A stretch of 64,000 nucleotides of DNA. Source: Streptomyces sp. Edi2 (GTDB lineage: Bacteria; Actinomycetota; Actinomycetes; Streptomycetales; Streptomycetaceae). A program made the translations under genes and the position numbers. The notes beneath the pieces are model-generated. The model saw only the letters and a program-made list of their open reading frames with translations. It searched no databases and was not told where the DNA came from. The stretch is taken from contig NZ_JBEJGX010000003.1 of NCBI RefSeq assembly GCF_040253635.1, positions 1,302,001 through 1,366,000 of the forward strand. Direction: 5' to 3'. Shown here piece after piece: positions 39,968-48,245 of this stretch; position 1 is the first letter of the stretch, and each line of letters starts with the position of its first letter.

Positions 39968-40788
39968 GGCTCGGGGGTCAGCCACAGACGCTGTCCATTC
40001 ACTTCCTGGGCGGGCCGGCTCCAGACCCCGGCGATGGCCTCGGCCAGCTCCGTGACATCCGTGAAGCCCGCGAACTTGGCGTTCGGTCGCTCGGCGCGCA
40101 TCTGGTCGTTGACGAGCGCCTTCACGATCAGGATCGCAGCCGCGGCGCGCGGTCCCTGCTCACCCCCCGACTTGCGGAAACCGTCCGCCATGGCGAGCGT
40201 CCAGGCCTCGGCGGCGGCCTTGGAGGCGGCATAGGCGGCGTTGCCCCCGGTGGGCTTGCCGGCGCCGGCCGCGCTGGTGAGGAGGAAGCGGCCGTTGCCG
40301 CTGCGTTCGAGGGCTTCGTGGAAGGCGAGCGAGGTGTGCTGGACGGTGCGGACCAGCAGCTTGTGCAGCATGTCCCAGTCCGCCAGGTCGGTCTCCGCGA
40401 AGGTGGAGGAGCCGCGCCAGCCGCCGACGAGGTGCACCAGGCCGTCGATCCGGCCGAACTCCTTCTCCGTACGAGCCGCCCATTCGCGGGTCTGGTCGAT
40501 GTCGAAGAGGTCGACGGTGTCCCCGATCACCGTGGCGCCGCCGTGGGCGTAGCGGGCCGCGTCCACGGCCTCCGCCAGCCGCTCGGCGTTCGAGTCCGAG
40601 CCGACCACCACCGCACCCGCTTCGGCCAGTCGCAGCAGGGTCGCGCGGCCGGCCGGACCTGCCGCGCCCGCCACCGCGATGACCGCACCCTCCAGCGGCC
40701 CCTGGCCGCCCGTCGAAGTCACCATCTTCGTCGCCTCCTCGTCCTGCTCCTGGACGGCCTGCGGCCGGGTGTTCCGGTCGTTCGTCAT
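39964..40788 (-). CDS. SDR-family NAD(P)-dependent oxidoreductase
   Basis: 274 aa, ATG 40788 overlapping the DUF6421 stop by 4 bp. Cofactor motif VAGAAGPAGRATLLRLAEAG near residue 38, the LVHLVGGWRG segment in place of NAG, catalytic Ser in LLTSAAGAGKPTGG and Tyr-Lys in AAYAASKAAAEAW. The YxxxK is replaced by YAASK, which keeps both residues. Substrate unknown. Its fixed position between DUF6421 and a threonine aldolase in streptomycetes suggests they act together, perhaps on a beta-hydroxy amino acid or a derivative of it. Confidence 0.9.
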   Translation of the reverse strand: MTNDRNTRPQAVQEQDEEATKMVTSTGGQGPLEGAVIAVAGAAGPAGRATLLRLAEAGAVVVGSDSNAERLAEAVDAARYAHGGATVIGDTVDLFDIDQTREWAARTEKEFGRIDGLVHLVGGWRGSSTFAETDLADWDMLHKLLVRTVQHTSLAFHEALERSGNGRFLLTSAAGAGKPTGGNAAYAASKAAAEAWTLAMADGFRKSGGEQGPRAAAAILIVKALVNDQMRAERPNAKFAGFTDVTELAEAIAGVWSRPAQEVNGQRLWLTPEP

Positions 40789-42182
40789 GCCGCCGCCAAT
40801 TCATCGCTGTGGGCCGTGATGCCCTTGGTGGATGCGATCACAGTGCGCAGCTTCTTGGCGAGCGCCTCGTAGAACATGCTCAGCGGGAACTCGTCGGGGA
40901 GCACGTCGTCCACGAGTTTGCGCGGCGGCTGGTCGAGGTCGAGAGCGTCGGGGCCCTTGGCCCAGACCGAGCCCGGGTGCGGTGCGAGGTAGGTCGAGAC
41001 GAGGTCGTACGCGGCGAACCAGTGGACCAGCTTGGGCCGGTCGATGCCGTCGCGGTAGAGCTTTTCGATCTCGCCGCACAGCTGGTTGGTGACCTTGGGC
41101 GCCCGCTCCCAGTCGATGTGCAGTGTGTTGTCCGTCCAGCGTACGACGTCGTGCTTGTGCAGGTACGCGAAGAGCAGCTGGCCACCGAGGCCGTCGTAGT
41201 TGCGGACCCGGTCGCCGGTGACGGGGAACCGGAACATCCGGTCGAAGATCACTGCGAACTGCACGTCGCGGGCCTGGGAGTACCCCTCGGCCTCCAGCTT
41301 CACGGCCTCCTTGAAGGCGGTGAGGTCGCAGCGCAGCTCCTCCAGGCCGTACATCCAGAACGGCTGGCGCTGCTTGATCATGAACGGGTCGAACGGCAGG
41401 TCACCGTGGCTGTGGGTGCGGTCGTGCACCATGTCCCACAGGACGAACGCCTCCTGGCAGCGCTCCTGGTCGGCCAGCATCTCGCGGATGTCCGCGGGGA
41501 GTTCGACGCCCAGCGTCTCGATGGCGGCCTCGCTGACCCGGCGGAAGCGGGCGGCCTCGCGGTCGCAGAAGATACCGCCCCAGCTGAACCGCTCGGGGGC
41601 CTCGCGCACGGCGATGGTCTCCGGGAAGAGCACCGCGGAGTGGGTGTCGTAGCCGGCCGTGAAGTCCTCGAAGGTGATGCCGCAGAAGAGGGCGTTGTCG
41701 TAGCGGGTGCGCTCCAGCTCGGCGAGCCAGTCCGGCCAGACCATGCGCAGGACGACGGCCTCGAAGTTGCGGTCCGGGTTGCCGTTCTGGGTGTACATGG
41801 GGAACAGCACGAGGTGCTGGAGGCCGTCGGCGCGCTGCTTGGCGGGCTGGAAGGCCAGGAGGGAGTCCAGGAAGTCCGGCACCCCGAAGCCGCCGTCGGC
41901 CCAGCGGCGCAGGTCGGCGACGAGGGCCTGGTGGTAGGCGGCGTTGTGCGGCAGCAGCGGGGCGAGTTCCCCGACGGCCGCGGCCATCTTGTCGACCTCG
42001 GCGCGGACGGCCTCGGCGGTGGGCGCGCCCTCCGCCGCCAGGTCTATGGAGCCGTCCTTGGACTGCCAGGGACGGATGGTCTCGACCGCGTCCTTGAGCA
42101 CGGGCCACGCCGGGTGCGCGACCACGCTCTCCGCGGCCGTGGTGGCCTCACGGACACCCACAGGCGAAAGAATTTCCGTCAT
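40785..42182 (-). CDS. DUF6421-family protein
   Basis: 465 aa. Conserved features include the motif DMVHDRTHSHGDLPFDPFMI (several His and Asp, possible metal site), RFSWGGIFCDREAARFRRV, and QNGNPDRNFEAVVLRMVWPD. No membrane segment. This large family is restricted to actinomycetes and has no known activity; the His-rich HDRTHSHGD pattern recalls metal-dependent hydroxylases or hydrolases but that is only suggestive. It is first in a coupled three-gene operon with an SDR and a threonine aldolase. The 492-bp upstream region contains a striking palindrome. Confidence 0.85.
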   Translation of the reverse strand: MTEILSPVGVREATTAAESVVAHPAWPVLKDAVETIRPWQSKDGSIDLAAEGAPTAEAVRAEVDKMAAAVGELAPLLPHNAAYHQALVADLRRWADGGFGVPDFLDSLLAFQPAKQRADGLQHLVLFPMYTQNGNPDRNFEAVVLRMVWPDWLAELERTRYDNALFCGITFEDFTAGYDTHSAVLFPETIAVREAPERFSWGGIFCDREAARFRRVSEAAIETLGVELPADIREMLADQERCQEAFVLWDMVHDRTHSHGDLPFDPFMIKQRQPFWMYGLEELRCDLTAFKEAVKLEAEGYSQARDVQFAVIFDRMFRFPVTGDRVRNYDGLGGQLLFAYLHKHDVVRWTDNTLHIDWERAPKVTNQLCGEIEKLYRDGIDRPKLVHWFAAYDLVSTYLAPHPGSVWAKGPDALDLDQPPRKLVDDVLPDEFPLSMFYEALAKKLRTVIASTKGITAHSDELAAA

Positions 42183-42674
42183 GACTGCCCTCCGGCGATA
42201 GATCGTGTTGTCAGAACACGGTAACCAGCCGAGGATGGCCCGCTCAAGGGGAGTCGTTGAAAATTATTCTGCCGACACCCCGCCTTGGCGCACTTTTTTC
42301 CTGTCAGTGACAGCCTGGACGGCACTTCCTCCCAGCAATGCCAAGGGTTTCGGCGGTTCCTCCGGCACCTTCCACGGCAGGGAAACCCCCGAACCGTGTG
42401 GCATATGCCATACGGCCCGGGGGCCGCCGCGGACCGGCCGGCCTGCGGCGCGCCGTCAGCGCGGCAAGGACTCGCCCACGCGAGGGTGAGGCGGTCTGAA
42501 GCCGGATATGGCGGGTACCCGTACTGGACACACCGCGGTCCGGTCCGGCAGCCCGTTTTCCGCCGGTCGGTCCCGTTAGGCTGTGCGCCATTTCGTAGCG
42601 CCGTTGCCGACACCCGACGGTCGGCACGTGTACGGAGCCGACACCAGCACCGAGCCGACAGAAGCGAGGCAGCC
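42183..42674. other. Divergent intergenic region with 22-bp palindrome
   Basis: 492 bp between the leftward DUF6421 operon and the rightward GDPD gene. Bases 42394-42415 read CCGTGTGGCAT and then its reverse complement with a single mismatched pair; the TGGCATATGCCA core is perfect. It lies near the middle, suited to control of both units. The rest holds AT-richer DNA near 42255-42300, likely the leftward promoter, and no gene. Confidence 0.6.
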
Positions 42675-43358
42675 TTGTCCTTTCTCACCATCGGACACCG
42701 CGGGATGATGGGCGTGGAGCCGGAGAACACCCTGCGGTCCTTCGTGCGCGCCGAGCACGAAGGCCTCGATGTCATCGAACTCGATCTGCATCTGAGCAAG
42801 GACGGCGCGCTCGTGGTGATGCACGACGCGGATGTGGACCGGACCACCGACGGCGCCGGCCCGATCGCCGAGCGCACCCTCGCCGAACTCCGCGAACTCG
42901 ATGCCGGCCGGGGCGAGCGGATCCCCGTCTTCGAGGAGGTCGTCGACGCGGTCAAGGCGCCGTTGCAGGCCGAGATCAAGGACGTGGCGGCCGCGCAGGC
43001 GCTGGCCGAGGTGATGCGGTCGCGCGATCTGGTCGGCCGGGTCGACGTGATCTCCTTCCACGACGAGGCGCTGGCCGCGATCCGGACCCTGCTGCCCGGC
43101 GTACGGACCGCGCTGGTCGGCAGCCGGTACGGCGCGGACGTGGTCGACCGTGCGCAGGCCGTCGGCGCGACGATGCTCTCGCTGAACATCCGCCGGCTCA
43201 CCCTGGAGCTGGTCGAGCGGGCGCATGCCGCGCATCTGGAGGTCGTGGGCTGGACGGTCAACACGCATGATCAGCTGCGCCTCGCGCGCGGGCTCGGTCT
43301 GGACGGTGTGGTGACCGACCAGCCGGAGATCCGGCGGGCGGTCCGCTTCACGGCGTGA
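42675..43358 (+). CDS. Glycerophosphodiester phosphodiesterase-family protein
   Basis: 227 aa from TTG 42675, the only start that puts the family N-terminus SFLTIGHRGMMGVEPENTL at the beginning; GAGGC precedes it. GDPD catalytic residues are present: HRG, ENT, ELDLHLSKDGALVVMHD (metal Glu/Asp and second His), and EIK in LQAEIKDV. It hydrolyses glycerophosphodiesters from lipid turnover to glycerol-3-phosphate and an alcohol. No signal peptide, so it is cytosolic. The stop codon lies within a 23-bp tandem repeat. Confidence 0.9.
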   Translation: MSFLTIGHRGMMGVEPENTLRSFVRAEHEGLDVIELDLHLSKDGALVVMHDADVDRTTDGAGPIAERTLAELRELDAGRGERIPVFEEVVDAVKAPLQAEIKDVAAAQALAEVMRSRDLVGRVDVISFHDEALAAIRTLLPGVRTALVGSRYGADVVDRAQAVGATMLSLNIRRLTLELVERAHAAHLEVVGWTVNTHDQLRLARGLGLDGVVTDQPEIRRAVRFTA

Positions 43359-43419
43359 GGCGGCACCGGTTCGCGACGTGAGGCGGTGCAGGTTCGCGGC
43401 GTGAGGCGGCGTGGCACGA
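43351..43419. repeat. 23-bp tandem repeat, three copies, spanning the GDPD stop codon
   Basis: Units at 43351, 43374 and 43397 follow the pattern CGGCGTGAGGCGG plus 10 variable bases. Each repeat contains the TGA that ends the GDPD frame in the first unit. Confidence 0.7.
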
Positions 43420-43443
43420 GGTGAGCAGGGAGGGGCGCACCGG

Positions 43444-43488
43444 CTCTTCGGGCTCTTCGGAATTCTCGGATTCTTCGGGCTCTTCGGG
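43444..43488. repeat. 9-bp tandem repeat, five copies
   Basis: CTCTTCGGG and close variants at 43444, 43453, 43462, 43471 and 43480. Together with the 23-bp array it fills the leader of the amino-acid ABC operon. Confidence 0.7.
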
Positions 43489-43603
43489 ACCCACCCGGCG
43501 ACCGGGAAATGTGCAGTTCACAGCGCCGCAATGCATTTCCACCATGCGGACGTTTCCCGCAGTGATCTCGACAGACGGCCTCGGGCCCTGCCACTCTCCC
43601 GCC

Positions 43604-44485
43604 ATGCGCCTCGCCAACCGCCCTCTCCGCCTTGCCACTTGCGCCACCGTCGCGCTGCTCGCCGCGGCCGTCGGCTGTGCCCCGCAGGACGAGTCCCCCG
43701 GCGGCCCGCGGGCCGCCGGGCAGGGCAAACAGAGCTGTGACCGCGGCAAGCTGGCCACCGTGGCGGACGGCAAGCTCACGGTCGGCACCGACAAGCCCGC
43801 CTACGCACCCTGGTTCCAGGACGACGACCCGGCCAGTGGCACGGGCTTCGAATCGGCCGTCACCTATGCCGTCGCCCGCCAACTGGGCTACGGCAAGGAC
43901 GCGGTGCGCTGGCAGACCGTGCCGTTCGCCAACGCCTTCGCGCCCGGCCAGAAGAAGTTCGACTTCGACGTCAACCAGGTCTCCATCAGCCCCGCACGCA
44001 AACGGGCCGTCGCCTTCTCCTCGGGCTACTACGACGTGCGCCAGGCGGTCACCGCCCTCAAGGGCTCCCGGGCCGCGCATGCCAAGAGCATCGCCGCCCT
44101 GCGTCACCTCAAGCTGGGCGCGCAGGTCGGCAGCACCAGCCTGGACGTCATCAACGACACCATCCGGCCGGATCAGCCGCCCGCCGTGTTCCAGAAGAAC
44201 GACCTCACCAAGTCCGCGCTGAAGAACGGCCAGGTGGACGCGATCCTCACCGATCTGCCGACGGCCTTCTACATCACCTCGGCGGAGGTGAAGGACGCCG
44301 AGGTCGTCGGGCAGTTCGCGGCCACCGGCGCCGACGAGGAGCAGTTCGGCCTGGTCCTGGACAAGGAGAGCCGGATCACCGGGTGTGTGACGGCCGCGGT
44401 GGATGCGCTGCGCAAGAACGGCACCCTCGCCGCGCTGGAGAAGAAGTGGCTGAGCGACGCCGTATCCGTCCCGGTGCTCAAATGA
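43604..44485 (+). CDS. Amino-acid ABC transporter substrate-binding lipoprotein
   Basis: 293 aa from ATG 43604. Signal peptide with lipobox LLAAAVGC gives a membrane-anchored lipoprotein. The mature SBP_bac_3 fold has KLTVGTDKPAYAPWFQDDDP, TGFESAVTYAVARQLGYGKD and VDAILTDLPTAFYIT, typical of polar-amino-acid binding proteins; the specificity is not readable. There is no ribosome site; ATG 43548 (MRTFPAVISTDGLG) is an in-frame alternative. It is first in an operon with permease and ATPase, each overlapping the next. Confidence 0.92.
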   Translation: MRLANRPLRLATCATVALLAAAVGCAPQDESPGGPRAAGQGKQSCDRGKLATVADGKLTVGTDKPAYAPWFQDDDPASGTGFESAVTYAVARQLGYGKDAVRWQTVPFANAFAPGQKKFDFDVNQVSISPARKRAVAFSSGYYDVRQAVTALKGSRAAHAKSIAALRHLKLGAQVGSTSLDVINDTIRPDQPPAVFQKNDLTKSALKNGQVDAILTDLPTAFYITSAEVKDAEVVGQFAATGADEEQFGLVLDKESRITGCVTAAVDALRKNGTLAALEKKWLSDAVSVPVLK

Positions 44486-44499
44486 CGTACGGAGAAGGC

Positions 44500-45408
44500 G
44501 TGTCGAAACTCCGAACGGCACGGGACGGAGCCGATGGCGGGCCCGTTGACCGGGCCGATGACGGGTACGTGCCCTCGAAGCGGCGGATCGAGCGGGAGCG
44601 CTTCCGGCGGGCCAGGACCCGGCGCGCCACCACCGTGGCCGCGCTGAGCACTCTGGTCACCGCCGCCGTCCTCTACCTCGTCATCACCCGCTCCCCCGGC
44701 TGGCCGCGGACCCGGGAGACATTCTTCAGCGCCGAGTACGCCGCCAAGGCGCTGCCGAAGGTGCTGGAGGGGCTGCTGTTGAATCTGCGGCTGCTGGTGG
44801 TGTGCGGGGCGGCGGTGCTGGTGCTCGGGCTGCTGCTGGCGGTGGCCCGGACGCTGCGGGGCCCGGTGTTCTTCCCCCTGCGCGCCCTGGCCGCCGCGTA
44901 CACCGACTTCTTCCGCGGCCTGCCGCTGATCATCTGTCTGCTGATGGTGGTCTTCGGAGTGCCGGCGCTGCGGCTGCAGGGCGTGACCACCGATCCCGTG
45001 CTGCTCGGCGGCTCCGCGCTGGTGCTGACGTACTCGGCCTATGTCGCCGAGGTCTTCCGGGCGGGCATCGAATCGGTGCACCCCTCACAGCGGGCCGCGG
45101 CCCGGTCGCTGGGCCTGTCCAGCGGCCAGGCGCTGCGCTTCGTGGTGCTGCCGCAGGCGGTACGGCGGGTGGTGCCGCCGCTGCTGAACGATCTGGTCTC
45201 GCTGCAGAAGGACACCGGTCTGGTGTCCATCGCGGGTGCGGTGGATGCCGTCTACGCGGCGCAGATCATCGCCGGCAGGGACTTCAACTTCACGCCGTAT
45301 GTCGTGGCCGGGCTCGTTTTCGTGGCGCTGACGATCCCCATGACGCGGGGCACGGACTGGATCACGGCCCGCATGGACCGCAGGCGCGCCCAGGGAGGAC
45401 TCGTATGA
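44500..45408 (+). CDS. Amino-acid ABC transporter permease (HisM/GlnP type)
   Basis: 302 aa from GTG 44500, preceded by GGAGAAGG; ATG 44482, overlapping the upstream stop as ATGA, is the alternative. After a charged, Arg-rich head (SKRRIERERFRRARTRRATT) come a helix, a long extracytoplasmic stretch and the permease core. The EAA-type loop is EVFRAGIESVHPSQRAAARS with LGLSSGQALRFVVLPQAVRR downstream. It forms the membrane part of the transporter with the ATPase encoded by the next gene, whose start overlaps its stop. Confidence 0.92.
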   Translation: MSKLRTARDGADGGPVDRADDGYVPSKRRIERERFRRARTRRATTVAALSTLVTAAVLYLVITRSPGWPRTRETFFSAEYAAKALPKVLEGLLLNLRLLVVCGAAVLVLGLLLAVARTLRGPVFFPLRALAAAYTDFFRGLPLIICLLMVVFGVPALRLQGVTTDPVLLGGSALVLTYSAYVAEVFRAGIESVHPSQRAAARSLGLSSGQALRFVVLPQAVRRVVPPLLNDLVSLQKDTGLVSIAGAVDAVYAAQIIAGRDFNFTPYVVAGLVFVALTIPMTRGTDWITARMDRRRAQGGLV

Positions 45409-46217
45409 GCACGACGGACGACGCCCCGCGGCCGGCCGACGAGGCGGCCGGGACGGCGGCGCCCGGCGGCGGTCCGGTGCTGCGGCTGGAGTCCGTGCGC
45501 AAGACGTACGGACGCGGCACGGTCGTGCTGCGGGATGTGGATCTGGCGGTCCCGCAGCACACCGTGACGGCGCTGATCGGGGCCTCGGGGTCGGGCAAGT
45601 CCACGCTGCTGCGCTGCGCGAACCTGCTGGAGGAGATCGACGACGGTGCGATCTTCCTGGACGGCGCGGAGATCACCGATCCGCGGGCGGACGTGGACGC
45701 GGTGCGCCGCCGGATCGGCGTGGTCTTCCAGGCCTACAACCTCTTTCCGCACATGACCGTGCTGGACAACATCACGCTGGCGCCCCGCCGGGTGCACGGG
45801 GTACCGCGCGCCGAGGCGGAGGCGCGGGCCCGCGAGCTGCTGGACCGGCTCGGGCTCGGCGGGCGGGCCGGGGAGTACCCGGACCGGCTCAGCGGTGGTC
45901 AGCAGCAGCGGGTCGCGATCGTCCGCGCGCTGGCCGGGCGGCCCCGGCTGCTGCTGCTCGACGAGATCACCGCGGCGCTCGACCCCGAGCTGGTCGGGGA
46001 AGTGCTCGGCGTGGTCCGCGATCTCAAGGAGGAGGGCATGACGATGGTCATCGCCACCCATGAGATGGGCTTCGCGCGGGAGGTGGCCGACCAGGTGTGC
46101 TTCCTGGACGGCGGGGTGGTGGTGGAACGCGGGACGCCGGACCAGGTCTTCGGGGACCCGCAGCAGGACCGCACCCGGCAGTTCCTGCGGCGGATCATCC
46201 AGGCGGGACGGCTGTGA
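45405..46217 (+). CDS. Amino-acid ABC transporter ATP-binding protein (GlnQ type)
   Basis: 270 aa from ATG 45405 (4-bp overlap with the permease). Complete ABC ATPase: Walker A GASGSGKST, Q-loop VFQAYNLFPHMTVLDN, signature LSGGQQQRVAIVRALA, Walker B LLLLDEITAALDPE, switch His in VIATHEMGFAREVA. The ITAALD wording replaces the usual PTSALD without loss of the catalytic Glu. It energises the transporter encoded by the two preceding genes. The GNAT gene converges 4 bp after its stop. Confidence 0.96.
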   Translation: MSTTDDAPRPADEAAGTAAPGGGPVLRLESVRKTYGRGTVVLRDVDLAVPQHTVTALIGASGSGKSTLLRCANLLEEIDDGAIFLDGAEITDPRADVDAVRRRIGVVFQAYNLFPHMTVLDNITLAPRRVHGVPRAEAEARARELLDRLGLGGRAGEYPDRLSGGQQQRVAIVRALAGRPRLLLLDEITAALDPELVGEVLGVVRDLKEEGMTMVIATHEMGFAREVADQVCFLDGGVVVERGTPDQVFGDPQQDRTRQFLRRIIQAGRL

Positions 46218-46221
46218 GCGG

Positions 46222-46770
46222 TCAGGAGGCGACCGGCCGGCCGAGCGGCTTGACCAGCAGTTCGAACTCCAGGTCGGCGCGCTGCGGAATGCCGAAGCGC
46301 TCATCGCCGTACGGGAACGGGGTGAGCTGCCCGGTGCGGCGGTAGCCGCGGCGCTCGTACCAGGCGATCAGCTCGTCGCGCTGGCGGATGACGGTCATCC
46401 GCATCTCGTCGGCGCCCCAGAGGTCCTGGGCGGTGCGCTCGGCCTCCGCGAGAATCACCTTGCCGAAGCCGCCGCCCTGGAGCTCCGGGCGCACCGCGAA
46501 CATCCCGAAGTACACGTGGTCCCCGCGGTGTTCGAGCTGGCAGCAGGCGATCAGGGCGTCCTCCCGCTCGGCGATGAGCAGCCGGCCGGTCTCGGCCCGC
46601 ACCACGGCGGCTACGCCCTCCGGGTCGGTGCGCTGTCCCGCCAGCAGGTCCGCCTCCGTCGTCCAGCCGGCCCGGCTCGCGTCCCCCCGGTACGCCGACT
46701 CGATGAGGTCGACGAGCCCGGGGATATCGGCGTCGTGGGCGGCACGGAAGGTCAGCTCGCTGGTGGGCAT
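46222..46770 (-). CDS. GNAT-family N-acetyltransferase
   Basis: 182 aa. GNAT fold with the acetyl-CoA motif A in FAVRPELQGGGFGKVILAEA (Gln-Gly-Gly-Gly in the R/QxxGxG/A position), then MRMTVIRQRDELIAWYERRG and YRRTGQLTPFPYGDERFGIP. N-terminal RAAHDADIPGLVDLIESAYR fits the family. It acetylates an amine substrate in the cytoplasm; the target is unknown. It is convergent with the amino-acid transporter genes and divergent from the VOC gene. Confidence 0.9.
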   Translation of the reverse strand: MPTSELTFRAAHDADIPGLVDLIESAYRGDASRAGWTTEADLLAGQRTDPEGVAAVVRAETGRLLIAEREDALIACCQLEHRGDHVYFGMFAVRPELQGGGFGKVILAEAERTAQDLWGADEMRMTVIRQRDELIAWYERRGYRRTGQLTPFPYGDERFGIPQRADLEFELLVKPLGRPVAS

Positions 46771-46911
46771 GGTGTGCGAAGTCCTCTCAGGGCCGGACGA
46801 AGGGCTGAGCGGAGGCTAACAAGCGGCATGGACGTCATGTCAGGGCCATTCGTCATGACCTTCCGGCGGCAGCGGCCCGGTGCCGGGCCTCCGGCGGCGT
46901 AGGGTCCTGCC

Positions 46912-47298
46912 ATGGTGCACGTACTGAGCAGCAGGGTGCTGTTGCGGCCGTCCGACCCCGAGCGGTCGCGGGCGTTCTACGGCACGGCGCTGGGTCTGGA
47001 GACCTACCGGGAATTCGGTACGGGACCCGAGCGCGGCACGGTCTACTTCCTCGGCGGCGGCTTCCTGGAAGTCTCCGGCCGGGCCACGGCTCCGGCCACC
47101 GACACCCTCCAGCTGTGGCTCCAGGTGGCGGACGCGACAGCGGCGCACCAGGAGCTCCTGGCGCACGGGGTGGAGGTGCTGCGGCCGCCCGTGAAGGAGC
47201 CGTGGGGGCTCGTCGAGATGTGGATCGCCGACCCGGACGGCCATCGGATCGTGCTGACGGAGGTTCCGGCGGACCATCCGCTGCGCTACCGGCCCTGA
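46912..47298 (+). CDS. VOC-family (glyoxalase/dioxygenase-like) protein
   Basis: 128 aa, two beta-alpha-beta-beta-beta modules. First half: LLRPSDPERSRAFYGTALGL, FLGGGFLEVSG. Second: LQLWLQVADATAAHQELLAH, LVEMWIADPDGHRIVLTEVP, with metal-ligand positions E and H of the family. VOC proteins catalyse isomerisation, ring cleavage or bind antibiotics; nothing nearby suggests which. It stands alone, 113 bp before the DUF5134 gene. Confidence 0.88.
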   Translation: MVHVLSSRVLLRPSDPERSRAFYGTALGLETYREFGTGPERGTVYFLGGGFLEVSGRATAPATDTLQLWLQVADATAAHQELLAHGVEVLRPPVKEPWGLVEMWIADPDGHRIVLTEVPADHPLRYRP

Positions 47299-47412
47299 GT
47301 CCGAGAGGCCGCACGCTCCCCCTCCGTGCGTCCGTGCGCTCCCGTGTGCCGGGGCCCGGCCGGGCATTCTGCACCCGATCCGTGGGACAGGCGGTACTCG
47401 GGGAGGTGGGCC

Positions 47413-48033
47413 GTGCACGCACCGCCGTTGGTCGGCTGGCTGCTGGTGCTGCTGTGTGCCGCGGCCGGTGCGTACTGCCTCGTCCGGGCGCGTACCGGGC
47501 CCGACGCGTACCGGGAGGATGCCCGCGGCGAAGGCCTGATGGCACTGGGCATGGCGGCGATGGCGCTGCCCGCGTCGGCCGTGACTCCGCCCCCGTGGTC
47601 GCCCTGGATGTTCACCGCGGCCTTCGCGGCGGCCGGGGTGTGGGCGCTGGCGCGGCGGCATCTGCACCATGCGGTGGGCACGTTCGCCATGGTGTACATG
47701 GCGCTCGCGATGGCCGTGCCGCCGGATCGCATGGACGCGGCGGGGGGCGCGGTGGGCCAGACGGGGTCAGTGGGGTCGATGGGCTCCATGGCGTCGATGA
47801 GCTCGATGGGGCCGGTGGAGTCGACGGGCGCAATGGGAGCGATGGGTGGGATGCAGCATGCCGGGCCGGGTGGGGTGCCGCTGCTGACGGGCCTGTTGCT
47901 CGCCTACTACACGGTGTATGTGATCGCTGCCGGCGTCCGGCTGGTGCCGGCGGACGCGGGACCGCCCGCTGTGCTGCGGGCCTGCCGGGTGGCGATGGGC
48001 ATCGGGATGCTGGCGATGCTGCTGGCGCTGTGA
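47413..48033 (+). CDS. DUF5134-family membrane protein with Met/Gly/Ser-rich loop
   Basis: 206 aa from GTG 47413 with GGGAGG 6 bp before it. About six membrane helices (LVGWLLVLLCAAAGAYCLVR, AMALPASAVTPP, FTAAFAAAGVWALARRHLHH and more). Between helices 4 and 5 lies a low-complexity tract with MGSMASMSSMGPVES, GAMGAMGGMQH: at least 9 methionines in about 50 residues. DUF5134 proteins have no known function; Met/His-rich loops in membrane proteins often bind copper, so a role in metal handling is possible. It precedes a BlaR1-like M56 peptidase gene, the usual neighbour in streptomycetes. Confidence 0.8.
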   Translation: MHAPPLVGWLLVLLCAAAGAYCLVRARTGPDAYREDARGEGLMALGMAAMALPASAVTPPPWSPWMFTAAFAAAGVWALARRHLHHAVGTFAMVYMALAMAVPPDRMDAAGGAVGQTGSVGSMGSMASMSSMGPVESTGAMGAMGGMQHAGPGGVPLLTGLLLAYYTVYVIAAGVRLVPADAGPPAVLRACRVAMGIGMLAMLLAL

Positions 48034-48245
48034 GCGCGGGGCGGTGGCAATGCTCCTGTGTACGGCTGACCGCGGGTGCGGGTACGGGTACGGGTGCGGC
48101 CTGCGGGACGTCGGTGCGCGGGAGACGCAGGAGGGCGCGGGGGGTACGCGGGGGTGCGCCGTTCACACCCGTGACGTGGGTGGTATGGGTCACATACCGG
48201 GCCTGGCTGTACCTACGAGTAGCCGCACGCTCATAGGCTGACGGC

